Shown: positions 25,101 to 33,284, counted from the first letter of the stretch. The stretch is DNA of 64,000 nt from CAVPGP01 sp963704025 (GCA_963704025.1 CAVPGP010000002.1:930001-994000), one strand, 5' to 3'. Notes: generated by a model from the sequence alone, not told the origin. Program-made: numbers and translations.

Positions 25101-25432
25101 TCCCGGAAGCGTGGGTCGATTCCCGCCTCGAACGGCGAGGCGCGCAGCACCCGGGCGCAGAAGCCGTGGATGGTCGAGATCCAGGCGCCGTCGAGCTCGC
25201 GTGCGAGCTCCGGACGGCCGCGCTCGACGAGGGCGGCGCGGATGCGGCTGCGCAGCTCGGCGGCGGCCTTGCGCGTGTAGGTGATGACGAGGATCGAGCC
25301 GACGTCCATCCCTTCGTCCACGACGTGGCGGACGAACCGCTCCACGAGCACCGTCGTCTTGCCCGTGCCCGCTCCGGCCGAGACGAAGACGCGCCCCCGC
25401 GCCTCGATCGCGCGCTGCTGCTCGGGGTTCAT
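22097..25432 (-). CDS. addA: AddA/UvrD-type helicase-nuclease
   Basis: The 1111-residue protein begins with MNPEQQRAIEARG and Walker A SAGAGTGKTTVLVERF. The superfamily 1 helicase motifs follow: MVDEFQDTN, LTRNYRS, LTIHSAKGLEF and YYVAMTRA. A C-terminal RecB-type nuclease has ALVVDYKTN. Its Fe-S staple cysteines are one Cys before the nuclease (FDSCSYKYY) and a C-terminal CAGCPALDVVC. With the next gene it should form a double-strand-break resection enzyme. The ATG at 25432 follows a GGGAGA ribosome site; the open frame runs on upstream but only as shadow of the partner gene. Confidence 0.88.
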   Translation of the reverse strand: MNPEQQRAIEARGRVFVSAGAGTGKTTVLVERFVRHVVDEGMDVGSILVITYTRKAAAELRSRIRAALVERGRPELARELDGAWISTIHGFCARVLRASPFEAGIDPRFRELDEDHGIIVRGEAFDAALQEFSAGDEPDRLRLLAAYGTQRLRRMLIGVFETLRSAGRELVLELGEPAPLGERAAELHEAARCLVDDASATEAQRRSAQGMIDVLAGGHQADRLFDLSGFRATGERAASYEEARKRVEQAALDRLAQADRELLQELLDRFAAQYAAAKERESALDFEDLQLVARDLLRDNATIREREQLRFRAIMVDEFQDTNRLQCELVDLLADGPGERELFFVGDEFQSIYGFRHADVGVFRERRAQPANELLALTRNYRSRPQVLAAVNRLFGGEFGQEFQPLAASGEFPDPVFGQPVELLVTDKESYSETGTHWRRGEAKAIARRVRELVDAGAAEPGEIVLLFAAGTDAEWYEEELRRAGLPTYRATGKGYYGQQQVVDLLQYLRLIQNRYDDEALLTVLASPFVGVSNDALVLIRRAASKRPLFSGIERAVPSTMAERDGQLVRAFRQRFDRLVAASTRLSLERLCERIVADHDYDLAVLAQWDGRRRYANVRKLARLARSYEELRGPDIEGFVRFVRQQDALGSVEREAVSEEEGADAVRLLTIHSAKGLEFRVVVVADAGRDKAPPADEILALSDGRFGFRMRDPATSRPLSAFSYDVVKAAREAEERAERLRLYYVAMTRAIDRLLVSGAVDDRRDTPIGWVLSRLEIEAELAAAAGQPVEVERGDARLLVRVDRHVPEPELSPTEEAVESETGQLALFGELPDSTPAPALVLPAFEPIPVPPVHRARRLSFTALSEFDSCSYKYYARRVVGMRERRPVGLGGGPEGMGGMEIGDATHRLLEQIDPRQPVPPELEQVRTWYPAVTEEELERISGYVEGWCRSELAQRLAALENVQVERPFLFEHDGVVIEGRLDVLHLEADRALVVDYKTNPLGESSPESIIDGHYALQRLVYALACFRAGAEEVEVAYAFVERPDAVVATTFTREDVPELEAVLSEAIGRIHAGEFVPTPSDWACAGCPALDVVCAGPRLPNRPRPLAAVG

Positions 25433-25443
25433 CCGCGTCTCCC

Positions 25444-28362
25444 TTACGCCCTCTTCACCCGGCACATCGACCAGAGGTCGCACCACGCCGGGCACCCGTC
25501 CTCGCCCTTCGGGTCGTGGCGCACGTCGCCTCCCTGGATCCGCTGCGCCAGCCCGCGAGCCGTCTCCTTCGCCCCCTCGACGAGCTTCCAGAACTGCTCT
25601 TCGTCGAGGTAGTCGTTCCGCACGAAGCCCGGGAGGGCCTCCTCCTTCGCCTCCGCACGCAGCAGGCCCCGCGCCTTGCCGTCGCCGGCCAGCGGGCGGT
25701 AGACGCCGCCGAGCGGCTCGATCCCGACGAGGTCGCGGAGCACGAGCATGTAGAGCGGGATCTGGAGCCGCAGCTCCTTCTCGATCGAGGCGGCGGAGTG
25801 CGCGCCCTTGCCGGACTTGTAGTCGACGACCATCCCGCGCGCGCTGAACGGGTCGACGTCGATGCGGTCGATCTTCCCGGAGAGCCTGATGCCGCCGAGG
25901 TCGAGCCCGCGCTGCAGGTCCTGCGGCGAGCGGTCGTTGCCGAACGAGACCTCGAAGCGGCGCGGAACGAGCTGGAGCTCCGTCTCGGCCTCGGCGTGGA
26001 CGAGCTTCTCGAGATCGCGCCAGAGGGTCGAGTCGAGCTCGCGGCGCTGCATCTCGGTCATCTCCATGCGCACGCCTGCGAGCGCCGCGTCGAGGCAGGC
26101 TCGCATGAAGCCGACGCACTCGTCGACCCTGCTCGGCTCGACGCGCTCGATCCCGAGCTCCTTCGGGAGACCGGAGAAGAACTTGAAGAGCGCGCTGTGG
26201 GCGACCGACCCCTTGAGCTTCGCGTCCACCTCGGCGTCGATCGTCCTCGGGTCGAGGAAGCGCTCGACGAACCACGCGGACGAGCAGTCGGCGAAGCGTT
26301 CGAGCTCCGTGACCGGGAAGGTCGTCCGCGCCTCGAGCTGCTCCAGGACGAGCGGGTGCCGGAGCCGCGTCTCGCGCCGGAACGAGCGCACGGCCCGGTC
26401 GAGCCGGCGCTCCCAGCCGTTGGCCAGGGCGAGGGCTTCGGCCTCGGCGGCGTCGGCTGCGGCAAGCTGCGCCAGCGCGCGCAGGCGCTCGCGCTCCGTC
26501 GGCGCGTCCTCGAGCCCCCAGGTGAGCTGCGACAGGGCGCGGCGGCGGCGCCAGCGCTCGGCGTCCTCCTCCGGGAAGAGCGACCAGGCCTCCTCCCAGA
26601 ACGGGCTGGGCTCCCGCGGGCCGCCGTCGTCGGTGGCCGCCTCGCGCACGAGATACAGGCGGCGCGTCGCGCGGCTGCAGGCCGTGTAGAAGAGATAGCG
26701 GTCGCGGCTGACCTGATCCGGCCGGACGAGCCGGGCGCCCAGCTCGCGGCGGGCGTCCTCGTCGAGGAACGGCGAGGGCTGCGAGCGACGCGGCAGGCTT
26801 CCGTCCTCGAGGCCGAGGATGAAGACGACGTCGTAGCGTCTCGTGCGGACGCGCAGCAGGTCGAGGACCGCGACCTTCCCCTCCTCGCGCGCCGCGCCGA
26901 GCCGGACCGGCGAGCGGTCGAGCGACGTCAGCAGATCGTCCCGCGTGAGGCCGTCCCACCCCTCGAGCTCGGCGAGCAGCCGGGTCACCGCCTCGAAGCA
27001 GCGCAGGTCGAGGCGCGATGTGTCGGTCGCGGGCGGCTCGTCCGTCCCGTACGCGCTGCGCAGCATCGTCACGGCGAGCTCCCGCACGGCCTCGATGGGG
27101 GTCCCGGCGGCGCGGAGGTCGCGGAGAGCGGGCACGGGGGCGCTGCGGAGCTTCTCGGTCTCCTCCTCCGCGCGGGCGCCGGCCTCGATCGCCCGGCCGC
27201 GGAGCCTGCCTTCGGCGAAGTCGACGGTCCGACGCTCGATCCCGGAGTACGGCGAGCGCAGGAACACGTAGAGGTCGCGGCGCGTTCCGTCCTGCCACGC
27301 GAAGCGGAGGAGCCCGCCCAGCGCCTGCCCGAACGGCGTCTGGTCGAGGCGGAGGCGCCCCTCGAGGGCGTAGGGGACGCCCAGTGTCCCGAGCGCCGTC
27401 TCGAGCGGTGCGCGCCAGCGCTCGAGCGAGGGGCAGACGACGGCGATCCGCTCGGGCGGGGTGCCGCTCCGGATCAGGTCCAGCAGCTCGTCGCCGACGA
27501 GCTCCAGCGCGCCGCGGGTGCCCGCGCCCTCGAAGAAGCGGACGGCGCCGTCGATCTCGGGCGCCTCGCCGACGTCGTCGGAGAAGAGCGCCCGCTCGAG
27601 ATGGGCGATCGCCGGCTCCGTGTACTCGTGGAAGCGCGGCTGGAGCTCCTCGATGCGTCCGTCCGCGAGCGAGGCGAGATCCTCGGCGGTGCCGCGCAGC
27701 GACTCGAAGGCCGCCCGGCCCGGCTCGTACGGGAGCGAGATGGTCACGTCCGCGCGCCCGGCGAGCGCCTCGATCAGATGCCACTCCGCCGCGGTCAGAT
27801 CCTCGAAGCCGTAGGCGAAGACGGGCTCGCCGCTCCAGGCGTCGAGCTCGCCCGCGAGCCGCTCCGCCGCGCGGGCGCGCTGCAGGTCGCGGTCCCAGAG
27901 CCCCGCCCGGTCGAGCTCGGCGCGGTACGACGCGTAGAGGCCGGCGAGGTCGCCCTCCAGCGCGTCGGGCTCGAGCAGGCCCTGCTCCAGCTCGCCGATC
28001 ATCTGCAGCAGCGTCTCCGCGAACCCCGCCGAGCGGGCGGAGCGCGACAGCCCGTTCAGCGAAGCCGCAGACTGGGCCGAGGCGATCGCGCGCCGCGCGA
28101 GCAGCGCCCGCTGGGCGTCGGTCGCCACCGGCCGGGCCTGCGGATCGCCGTGCGCCACCCGGCGGAAGACGTCGTCGAAGGTGCCGATCCAGCCGCCCAT
28201 CAGGGCGCCGCGCCGCGAGAGCAGGTCGCGTTGGCGGCGGACGACGTCCGCCCCGTTCGGCACGATCAGGACGGGCTCCTCGTCGAGACGCGCCAGGTAG
28301 CGCTCGAGGAGCAGCCCGACCTTGCCGGCGTTCGCAGGGCCTGTCAGCAGCGTCAATCCCAT
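25444..28362 (-). CDS. addB: AddB-type nuclease subunit
   Basis: The 972-residue protein starts MGLTLLTGPANAGK, a Walker A-like site as in AddB. Its middle is a degenerate helicase fold (VVFILGLEDGSLPRRS, YLFYTACSRATRRLYLV). The C-terminus has a PD-(D/E)XK nuclease (MVVDYKSGKG) with staple cysteines FADCSSAWF and GCPAWCDLWSMC that would hold a 4Fe-4S cluster. It lies 11 bases upstream of the addA-like gene, so the two are cotranscribed. I call it AddB by architecture; an actinobacterial AdnA-like assignment is less likely given the length. Confidence 0.83.
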   Translation of the reverse strand: MGLTLLTGPANAGKVGLLLERYLARLDEEPVLIVPNGADVVRRQRDLLSRRGALMGGWIGTFDDVFRRVAHGDPQARPVATDAQRALLARRAIASAQSAASLNGLSRSARSAGFAETLLQMIGELEQGLLEPDALEGDLAGLYASYRAELDRAGLWDRDLQRARAAERLAGELDAWSGEPVFAYGFEDLTAAEWHLIEALAGRADVTISLPYEPGRAAFESLRGTAEDLASLADGRIEELQPRFHEYTEPAIAHLERALFSDDVGEAPEIDGAVRFFEGAGTRGALELVGDELLDLIRSGTPPERIAVVCPSLERWRAPLETALGTLGVPYALEGRLRLDQTPFGQALGGLLRFAWQDGTRRDLYVFLRSPYSGIERRTVDFAEGRLRGRAIEAGARAEEETEKLRSAPVPALRDLRAAGTPIEAVRELAVTMLRSAYGTDEPPATDTSRLDLRCFEAVTRLLAELEGWDGLTRDDLLTSLDRSPVRLGAAREEGKVAVLDLLRVRTRRYDVVFILGLEDGSLPRRSQPSPFLDEDARRELGARLVRPDQVSRDRYLFYTACSRATRRLYLVREAATDDGGPREPSPFWEEAWSLFPEEDAERWRRRRALSQLTWGLEDAPTERERLRALAQLAAADAAEAEALALANGWERRLDRAVRSFRRETRLRHPLVLEQLEARTTFPVTELERFADCSSAWFVERFLDPRTIDAEVDAKLKGSVAHSALFKFFSGLPKELGIERVEPSRVDECVGFMRACLDAALAGVRMEMTEMQRRELDSTLWRDLEKLVHAEAETELQLVPRRFEVSFGNDRSPQDLQRGLDLGGIRLSGKIDRIDVDPFSARGMVVDYKSGKGAHSAASIEKELRLQIPLYMLVLRDLVGIEPLGGVYRPLAGDGKARGLLRAEAKEEALPGFVRNDYLDEEQFWKLVEGAKETARGLAQRIQGGDVRHDPKGEDGCPAWCDLWSMCRVKRA

Positions 28363-28492
28363 TCGCCCATCCTCATTTGGGCATCGTAGTGCGCGGACCC
28401 GACGGCTCCGCGGCCCGAAAACGGCCAAAAACAGCGGAAACTGCGGCCCCGGGCGGCGCCGCTCAGGGCCGCCGAGCAGCCCGGAGGCCAGC

Positions 28493-29119
28493 CTACGCGT
28501 CGTGCAGCGTCCGCCAGCCGAGAAGCCCGGCGAAGCCGAGAATGAGCGCCCCGGAGAGGAGGTCGACGGCACGGATGACGCGGTCGCCGACGCGATGCCG
28601 CGTGATCGAGACAACCCCCGAGAGGAGCGTGAACCAGGCCAGCGAACCGATGCCGACTCCGACGAGGAGCAGCAGAGCGCCCGACGGGCTCGAGACGACG
28701 TCGGCCGTGGACGCGGCCGAGAAGATCGCCGCCCAGGAGACGATCGTCATCGGGTTCGACGCCGTGGCCGCCACCGAGGTGGCGAACGCGCGCTTCGGCG
28801 AGGCCACCTCCTCCGTCGCCTCGCCTCCCAGCCGGATCCGGAACGCGCCCCAGATCGTCCGCAGGCCGAGCACCGCGAGTACCGCGGCGCCGAGCAGGCC
28901 GAGCGCCAGGCGAACCGCCTCGACCCGGAGCAGCGGCGCCACGCCGGCGACGCCGGCGACCGCGTAGAGGGTGTCGACGAGCGCGGCCCCGGCGCCGATC
29001 GCCCAGCCGGGGGCGAAGCCGAAACGGAGCGAGGTCCGCAGGCAGAGGAGCCAGATCGGTCCGACCTGCGCACCGACGACGAAGCCGAGCGTGAGCCCGG
29101 CGAGCGCCGCCGAGCTCAA
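28493..29119 (-). CDS. LysE-family amino acid exporter
   Basis: The 208-residue membrane protein has about six hydrophobic helices and the LysE/RhtB N-terminus GLTLGFVVGAQVGPIWLLCLRTSLRFG. The conserved NPMTIVSWAAIF motif is near residue 122. The family exports amino acids such as lysine, arginine or homoserine; the substrate is not evident. It is monocistronic as far as can be seen, 130 bases from the addB start. Confidence 0.9.
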   Translation of the reverse strand: MSSAALAGLTLGFVVGAQVGPIWLLCLRTSLRFGFAPGWAIGAGAALVDTLYAVAGVAGVAPLLRVEAVRLALGLLGAAVLAVLGLRTIWGAFRIRLGGEATEEVASPKRAFATSVAATASNPMTIVSWAAIFSAASTADVVSSPSGALLLLVGVGIGSLAWFTLLSGVVSITRHRVGDRVIRAVDLLSGALILGFAGLLGWRTLHDA

Positions 29120-29145
29120 CGGGCGCTCACCGAGTCACCCGAGGA

Positions 29146-29346
29146 TCAAGCGGCGGTTGCCGACTTCGGCCGGCGGCCGCGGCGCGCGGCCGGCTGGCCC
29201 GGCATCTTGCCGGCGCAGTCGTCGCAGAGATCGGCCTGCTTCGCGCCGCGCCGCGCGTCCGCATACGTCACGCGCATCGTCGCACCGCGTCCCTCGTCGA
29301 CTTCCTTGCTGCAGTTGTCACACACGAGAACCGTCTTGCGGGCCAA
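29146..29346 (-). CDS. Small zinc-ribbon protein with AT-hook-like tail
   Basis: The 66-residue protein has two CxxC pairs (CDNC near residue 9 and CDDC near residue 42) that would bind zinc, and a basic tail RRGRRPK resembling an AT-hook. It starts with TTG at 29346, fixed by a perfect AGGAGG seven bases upstream. The combination suggests a small DNA-binding or histone-like protein; that is inference, as the Lsr2-type tail is only a short motif. Confidence 0.7.
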   Translation of the reverse strand: MARKTVLVCDNCSKEVDEGRGATMRVTYADARRGAKQADLCDDCAGKMPGQPAARRGRRPKSATAA

Positions 29347-29666
29347 GGGATTTCCTCCTGAAATTCGCGTGGGAATTGCAGGTTAGCGCAAGCATCAGGC
29401 TGCTTCCAACGCGCCGCGAATTCGGCTGGAGCGGGGCAGCGTGAGCACGGCGCGCTCCTCGAGATCCAGATCCGCTTTCACGAGCGCGGACGACGCGCAG
29501 ATGCCGGGTCGAAATCGTCGATCGTTCTCCCTACGAGATACGCCCAGAATTCCTCTCCGACATGCGCGTGGAACGGAGTCGTTCGGCCTGCGCCGGCCGA
29601 GGGGGAACACGTCGACGTCGCGATCCTGGCCGGGAACGCGCCCCGATCTCGGTACGCTCCGCCGCG
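29347..29666. other. 320-bp gap without a supported gene
   Basis: Two overlapping minus-strand frames each give plausible-looking short peptides (EEFWAYLVGRTIDDFDPA and LVKADLDLEERAVLTLP), but neither has a start with a ribosome site and their codon use is mixed. The stretch may hold gene remnants plus the promoters of the divergent zinc-ribbon and dehydrogenase genes. No repeat or RNA structure stood out. Confidence 0.4.
29354..29359 (-). promoter_or_regulatory. Strong ribosome binding site for a TTG start
   Basis: The complement reads AGGAGG, spaced seven bases from the TTG of the zinc-ribbon gene, and decides that start. Confidence 0.8.
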
Positions 29667-30737
29667 ATGGACGCCAGGACGATCGTCGTGCTCGAGGGTG
29701 ACGAGACCGGCCAGGAACTGCTCGAGGAGGCGCTGCGCGTGCTTCAGCCGGACGTGATCGGCTTCGAGCTCGACCTGCCGCGCTACGACCTCTCGCTCGC
29801 GAATCGCCGCGCGACGAAGAACCAGGTCGTCTTCGAGGCAGCCAGCGCGATCCGCGAGAAAGGTCTCGGGCTGAAGGGGGCCACGGTGACCCCCGAGGGA
29901 CGTGACGACGTCGGCTCGCCGAACCGCATCCTCCGCGAGGAGATCGGCGGCCAGGTGATCGTCCGCACGGGCCGGCGGATCCCCGGGGTCGTCCCGCGCG
30001 GCGGCGTCCACGCGCCGATCTCCGTCGTCCGGATGGCGGTTGGCGACGCGTACGGGGCGCGCGAATGGCGCGAGGGCGAAGGCGACGACGAGGTCGCGTA
30101 CCGCACCGAGCGGATCGAGCGGCGCATCTGCCGGTCGGTCTCCGAGTACTCGTTCCTGCTGGCGGAGCGCACCGGCGCGAAGGTCTTCGGCGGGCCGAAG
30201 TACACGGTCAGCCCCACGTACGAGGGGATGCTGAAGGAGGAGATGGACCGGGCCGCCGAGCAGCATCCCGAGGTGCCGTACGAGCCGCAGCTGATCGATG
30301 CGACGTTCGCGCTGCTCATCTCGTCCACGGGCGACCCGCTGGTGATCCCGGCCCTGAACCGCGACGGGGACATCCTCTCCGACCTGGTGCTGCCGCTCTT
30401 CGGCTCGATCGCCGGCTCCGAGTCGATGCTCGTCGCCTTCGACGACCGCTACCGGCCGCGCGCGCTGCTGGCCGAGGCCGCGCACGGGACGGCGCCAGCG
30501 CTCCGGGGGAAGAACGTCGCGAACCCGATGGCGATGATCCTCGCCGGCGCCGCGCTCCTGCAGCACGGCGACGAGCAGGCGCAGCAAGCGGCCAGGGCCA
30601 TCCGCGAGGCGGCGCTCGAGGCGGTTGCCGAGGGGATCAAGACGGCCGACCTGGGCGGTCACGCCGGGACGAGCGACTTCACCGACGAGGTGATCCGCCG
30701 CACGAAGACGAAGCTCGAGATCTGGGCGTCGCTCTGA
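29667..30737 (+). CDS. Isocitrate/isopropylmalate dehydrogenase family protein
   Basis: The 356-residue protein has the beta-decarboxylating dehydrogenase fold. It starts TIVVLEGDETGQELLEEAL and has the substrate region RTGRRIPGV, the nucleotide-binding part AEAAHGTAPALRGKNVANPMA and a C-terminal TSDFTDEVI. The order is NAD(P)-dependent isocitrate- or isopropylmalate-type. No leu genes or TCA genes are adjacent, so the exact substrate is open. The ATG at 29667 precedes the first beta strand; upstream frame codons are not family-like. Confidence 0.85.
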   Translation: MDARTIVVLEGDETGQELLEEALRVLQPDVIGFELDLPRYDLSLANRRATKNQVVFEAASAIREKGLGLKGATVTPEGRDDVGSPNRILREEIGGQVIVRTGRRIPGVVPRGGVHAPISVVRMAVGDAYGAREWREGEGDDEVAYRTERIERRICRSVSEYSFLLAERTGAKVFGGPKYTVSPTYEGMLKEEMDRAAEQHPEVPYEPQLIDATFALLISSTGDPLVIPALNRDGDILSDLVLPLFGSIAGSESMLVAFDDRYRPRALLAEAAHGTAPALRGKNVANPMAMILAGAALLQHGDEQAQQAARAIREAALEAVAEGIKTADLGGHAGTSDFTDEVIRRTKTKLEIWASL

Positions 30738-30750
30738 GCGTGGTCTCCGG

Positions 30751-31332
30751 CTAGGACGCCTGCTCGAGCTCCAGCTCGTCGGCCTCGAACGCGGCCGAGA
30801 ACGCCTCCGCGACGCCCGGATCGAACTGAGAGCCCGCGCAGCGGGCGACCTCGCGCGCCGCGTCGTTCGGTGCGAGCGCTTGCCGGTACGGGCGGGTCGA
30901 CGTCATGGCGTCGTAGGCATCGGCGACCGCGAGGATACGCGCCTCGAGCGGGATCTCGTCGCCGGCGAGTCGGTTCGGATAGCCGGTCCCGTCCCAGCGC
31001 TCGTGATGGTGGAGCACGCAGCCGACTGCGGAATGAAACGCGGGGATGCCCTCGATCAGCTCGGCTCCCGCCGCCGGGTGCGTGCGGATCAGGTCGAACT
31101 CGTCGTGGTCGAGGGGGCCGGGCTTCAGGAGCACGCCGTCCGGAATTCCGACCTTGCCGATGTCGTGCAGCGGCCCGCCGACCTGGATTGCCTCCACGAC
31201 CGGCTCCTCGGTCACGAGCCGCCGGGCGATCGCGAGCGCGAACTCGGTCACGCGCGCGGAGTGGCCGCGGGTGTACGGGTCGCGCGCTTCGATCGCGAGC
31301 GAGAGCGCAAGGAGGGAGCCCATCGGCCCCAC
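30751..31332 (-). CDS. HD-GYP domain phosphohydrolase
   Basis: The 193-residue protein is a nearly bare HD-GYP domain: RDPYTRGHSARV, GGPLHDIGKVGIPDGVLLKPG and HHHERWDGTGYPN. These include the metal-binding HD pair and the GYP signature, so c-di-GMP hydrolysis is likely. The GTG at 31332 has GAGGAG spaced six bases upstream and is the best start. The open frame continues into the palindromic element upstream, which I reject. No sensor domain is attached. Confidence 0.87.
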   Translation of the reverse strand: MGPMGSLLALSLAIEARDPYTRGHSARVTEFALAIARRLVTEEPVVEAIQVGGPLHDIGKVGIPDGVLLKPGPLDHDEFDLIRTHPAAGAELIEGIPAFHSAVGCVLHHHERWDGTGYPNRLAGDEIPLEARILAVADAYDAMTSTRPYRQALAPNDAAREVARCAGSQFDPGVAEAFSAAFEADELELEQAS

Positions 31333-31338
31333 CCGTTT

Positions 31339-31344
31339 CTCCTC
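31339..31344 (-). promoter_or_regulatory. Ribosome binding site of the HD-GYP gene
   Basis: The complement reads GAGGAG, six bases before the GTG at 31332. It separates the true start from the upstream open frame inside the palindromic element. Confidence 0.6.
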
Positions 31345-31371
31345 GCCGCGCGTGCTTCCTTCCCGTGAACC

Positions 31372-31541
31372 GCTAAGAAGCTCTAACTGAATGACCACGC
31401 GCTGGCCGGGCGTGCTGGGCGAGTGCGATGCAAGGACGCAGGGCGGGCCGATAGCAGCAGCTATCGACCCAACCGAGGACGCGGCAGCGCGCCGACCAGC
31501 GCGTTCAGACACCCGTGCTTCGTTCCGTTAGAGCTTCTAAG
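31372..31541. repeat. 170-bp palindromic element with terminal inverted repeats
   Basis: The ends form an imperfect 23-base inverted repeat (19 of 23), with AGAAGCTCTAAC shared exactly between 31376-31388 and the complement of 31529-31540. A GATAGC-AGCA-GCTATC hairpin (31450-31465) is at the exact centre. Flanking arms such as ACGCGCTGG pair again further in. The right edge contains the in-register TAG stop of the dedA gene. Length, symmetry and stop-codon placement match the element at 12768-12935, though the sequences differ. Confidence 0.8.
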
Positions 31542-32125
31542 CCTCCTCGACCACGCGCCGCTTCCAGACGTGGAAGCCGAGGAAGGCGACGACGAGCGCC
31601 GGCCACGATCACGAGGCCGCCGATCAACCCGTACTTGTTGACGGCGTCGGCGGCGGCATGGCCGCCGTAGTACGCGAGCGTCCCGACGAGGATCGCCCAG
31701 CAGATCCCGCCCAGCGCGTTCCAGAGGAAGAAGCGCCACCACGGCATCTCCGCCACCCCGGCGAGCCAGGCCGCCGTCACGCGCAAGATGGAGAAGAAGC
31801 GGCCGAGGAAGACCGTCTTCGCGCCGTGTCGCCGGAAGAACCGCTCCGAGGGGGGCAGGACCCGGTGCGACCACCGCTCGAGCGGGCCCCACTGCTGGAG
31901 GAGCTTGCGGCCCCCCTTGCGACCGATCAGGTAGCCGATGTTGTCTCCGATGATCGCCGCCGCGGCCGCAATCGCGATCACGGCGACGATCGAGTAGTGG
32001 CCGCGCTCGGCGAGGATCGACGCCGCGATCAGCGCCGTCTCGCCCGGCAGCGGGACGCCCGCGGACTCGACGGCGACGAGCGCGAAGAGGAGGATCAGCC
32101 CGTGGTGGATCAGCTGATTCGTCAC
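31505..32125 (-). CDS. DedA-family membrane protein (C-terminal frame break)
   Basis: The protein carries DedA/SNARE-associated hallmarks: PGETALIAASILAERG, GDNIGYLIGRKGG and the FFRRHGAKTVFLGRFF segment. Members are membrane proteins linked to lipid flipping and proton-motive-force maintenance. Near 31600 an indel throws the frame: the expected ending VIVAGALVVAFLGFHVWKRRVVEEA lies in another frame and stops at a TAG at 31537-31539. As sequenced, the frame instead ends at 31505 with an arginine-rich tail. Confidence 0.88.
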   Translation of the reverse strand: MTNQLIHHGLILLFALVAVESAGVPLPGETALIAASILAERGHYSIVAVIAIAAAAAIIGDNIGYLIGRKGGRKLLQQWGPLERWSHRVLPPSERFFRRHGAKTVFLGRFFSILRVTAAWLAGVAEMPWWRFFLWNALGGICWAILVGTLAYYGGHAAADAVNKYGLIGGLVIVAGARRRLPRLPRLEAARGRGGLEALTERSTGV

Positions 32126-32201
32126 CGGCTCGTCACCTGACCCAGTCTACGGGCCGATCTCCGGGACGGACCCGGCGCCCTTCTGAGAGAGTTCTGGCCG
32201 C

Positions 32202-33284
32202 ATGCGGATCGGGGTTCCCAAGGAGTCGGCCGCGCGGGAGCGGCGCGTCGCGCTCGTACCGGAGACGCTCGGGCGCCTGGACGGGATCGAGACCGCCGTC
32301 GAGGCGGGCGCGGGCGAGCGGGCGGGCTTCTCCGACGAGGCATACCGCGAGGCCGGAGCGGAGGTCGTCGGCGACCCCTGGACGGGGGTGGACGCGGTCG
32401 TCAAGGTCGTGAAGCCCTCCGAGGAGGAGGTCGAGCGGCTTGCGGCCGGCCAGCTCTTGATCGGGTTCCTGCAGCCGCTCACGGACGCTGCGCTCGTCGA
32501 TCGCCTCGCGGAGCGGGAGGTGATCGGCTTCGCGATGGAGTCGATCCCTCGGATCACGCGCGCGCAGTCCATGGACGCGCTCTCGTCGCAGGCGACAGTG
32601 TCGGGCTACAAGGCCGTCCTGCTCGCGGCGGAGCGGCTGCCGAAGTTCTTCCCCATGCTGACGACCGCGGCCGGAACGATCGCGCCGGCCAAGGTCCTCG
32701 TGCTCGGCGCCGGAGTCGCAGGGTTGCAGGCGATCGCGACGGCGCGCCGGCTCGGCGCTGTGGTGTCGGGGTTCGACGTGCGTCCGGCGGTGAAGGAGCA
32801 GGTGCAGTCGCTGGGCGCCGCGTTCCTCGACCTCGGCGTCGTCGGCGAGGAGGGCGAGGGCGGCTACGCGCGCGAGCTCACGGCCGAGGAGCAGGCCCAG
32901 CAGCAGGCGGCGCTCGAGGAGCGGATCCCCGATTTCGACGCCGTGATCACGACCGCTGCCGTTCCGGGCCGCCCGGCGCCGAGGTTGATTCCCGCGGGCG
33001 CCGTCGCCGGCATGCGCGCGGGGTCGGTGATCGTCGACCTCGCGGCCGAGACGGGCGGCAACTGCGAGCTAACCCGCCCCGACGAGGAGGTGGTCGAGCA
33101 CGGTGTCACGATCCTCGGACCGACCGACCTCCCCAGCACGATGCCGCTGCACGCGAGCCAGCTCTACGCGCGGAACGTCGCCGCCCTGCTCACGCACCTG
33201 GCGCCCGGCGGCGAGCTCGAGCTCGACTGGTCGGACGAGATCACGGCCGGCGCGTGTGTGACCCGGAAGGCGGCGGCGGCGTGA
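32202..33284 (+). CDS. pntAA: NAD(P) transhydrogenase, alpha subunit part 1
   Basis: The 360-residue soluble domain I has MRIGVPKESAARERRVALVPE, the RITRAQSMDALSSQATVSGY signature and the NAD-binding VLVLGAGVAGLQAIATA. It transfers hydride between NADH and NADP+ on the cytoplasmic face, driven by protons moving through the membrane partner subunits. The three transhydrogenase genes overlap by 4 bases each (GTGA), forming one operon, with the cyclodeaminase-like gene coupled behind them. Confidence 0.95.
   Translation: MRIGVPKESAARERRVALVPETLGRLDGIETAVEAGAGERAGFSDEAYREAGAEVVGDPWTGVDAVVKVVKPSEEEVERLAAGQLLIGFLQPLTDAALVDRLAEREVIGFAMESIPRITRAQSMDALSSQATVSGYKAVLLAAERLPKFFPMLTTAAGTIAPAKVLVLGAGVAGLQAIATARRLGAVVSGFDVRPAVKEQVQSLGAAFLDLGVVGEEGEGGYARELTAEEQAQQQAALEERIPDFDAVITTAAVPGRPAPRLIPAGAVAGMRAGSVIVDLAAETGGNCELTRPDEEVVEHGVTILGPTDLPSTMPLHASQLYARNVAALLTHLAPGGELELDWSDEITAGACVTRKAAAA

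Noticed and set aside
25433..27784. One 1895-residue minus-strand helicase-nuclease from 22097 to 27784
   Set aside because: The upper half is out-of-frame shadow of the addB-like gene. The helicase proper starts at MNPEQQRAIEARG at 25432.
29395..29610. Minus-strand 71-codon frame ending LVKADLDLEERAVLTLP
   Set aside because: No ribosome site and a competing frame overlaps it. Kept only as an unassigned gap.
31333..31512. Longer HD-GYP protein starting at 31512
   Set aside because: The added residues are encoded by the palindromic element, and a GTG with GAGGAG at six bases already explains the start at 31332.
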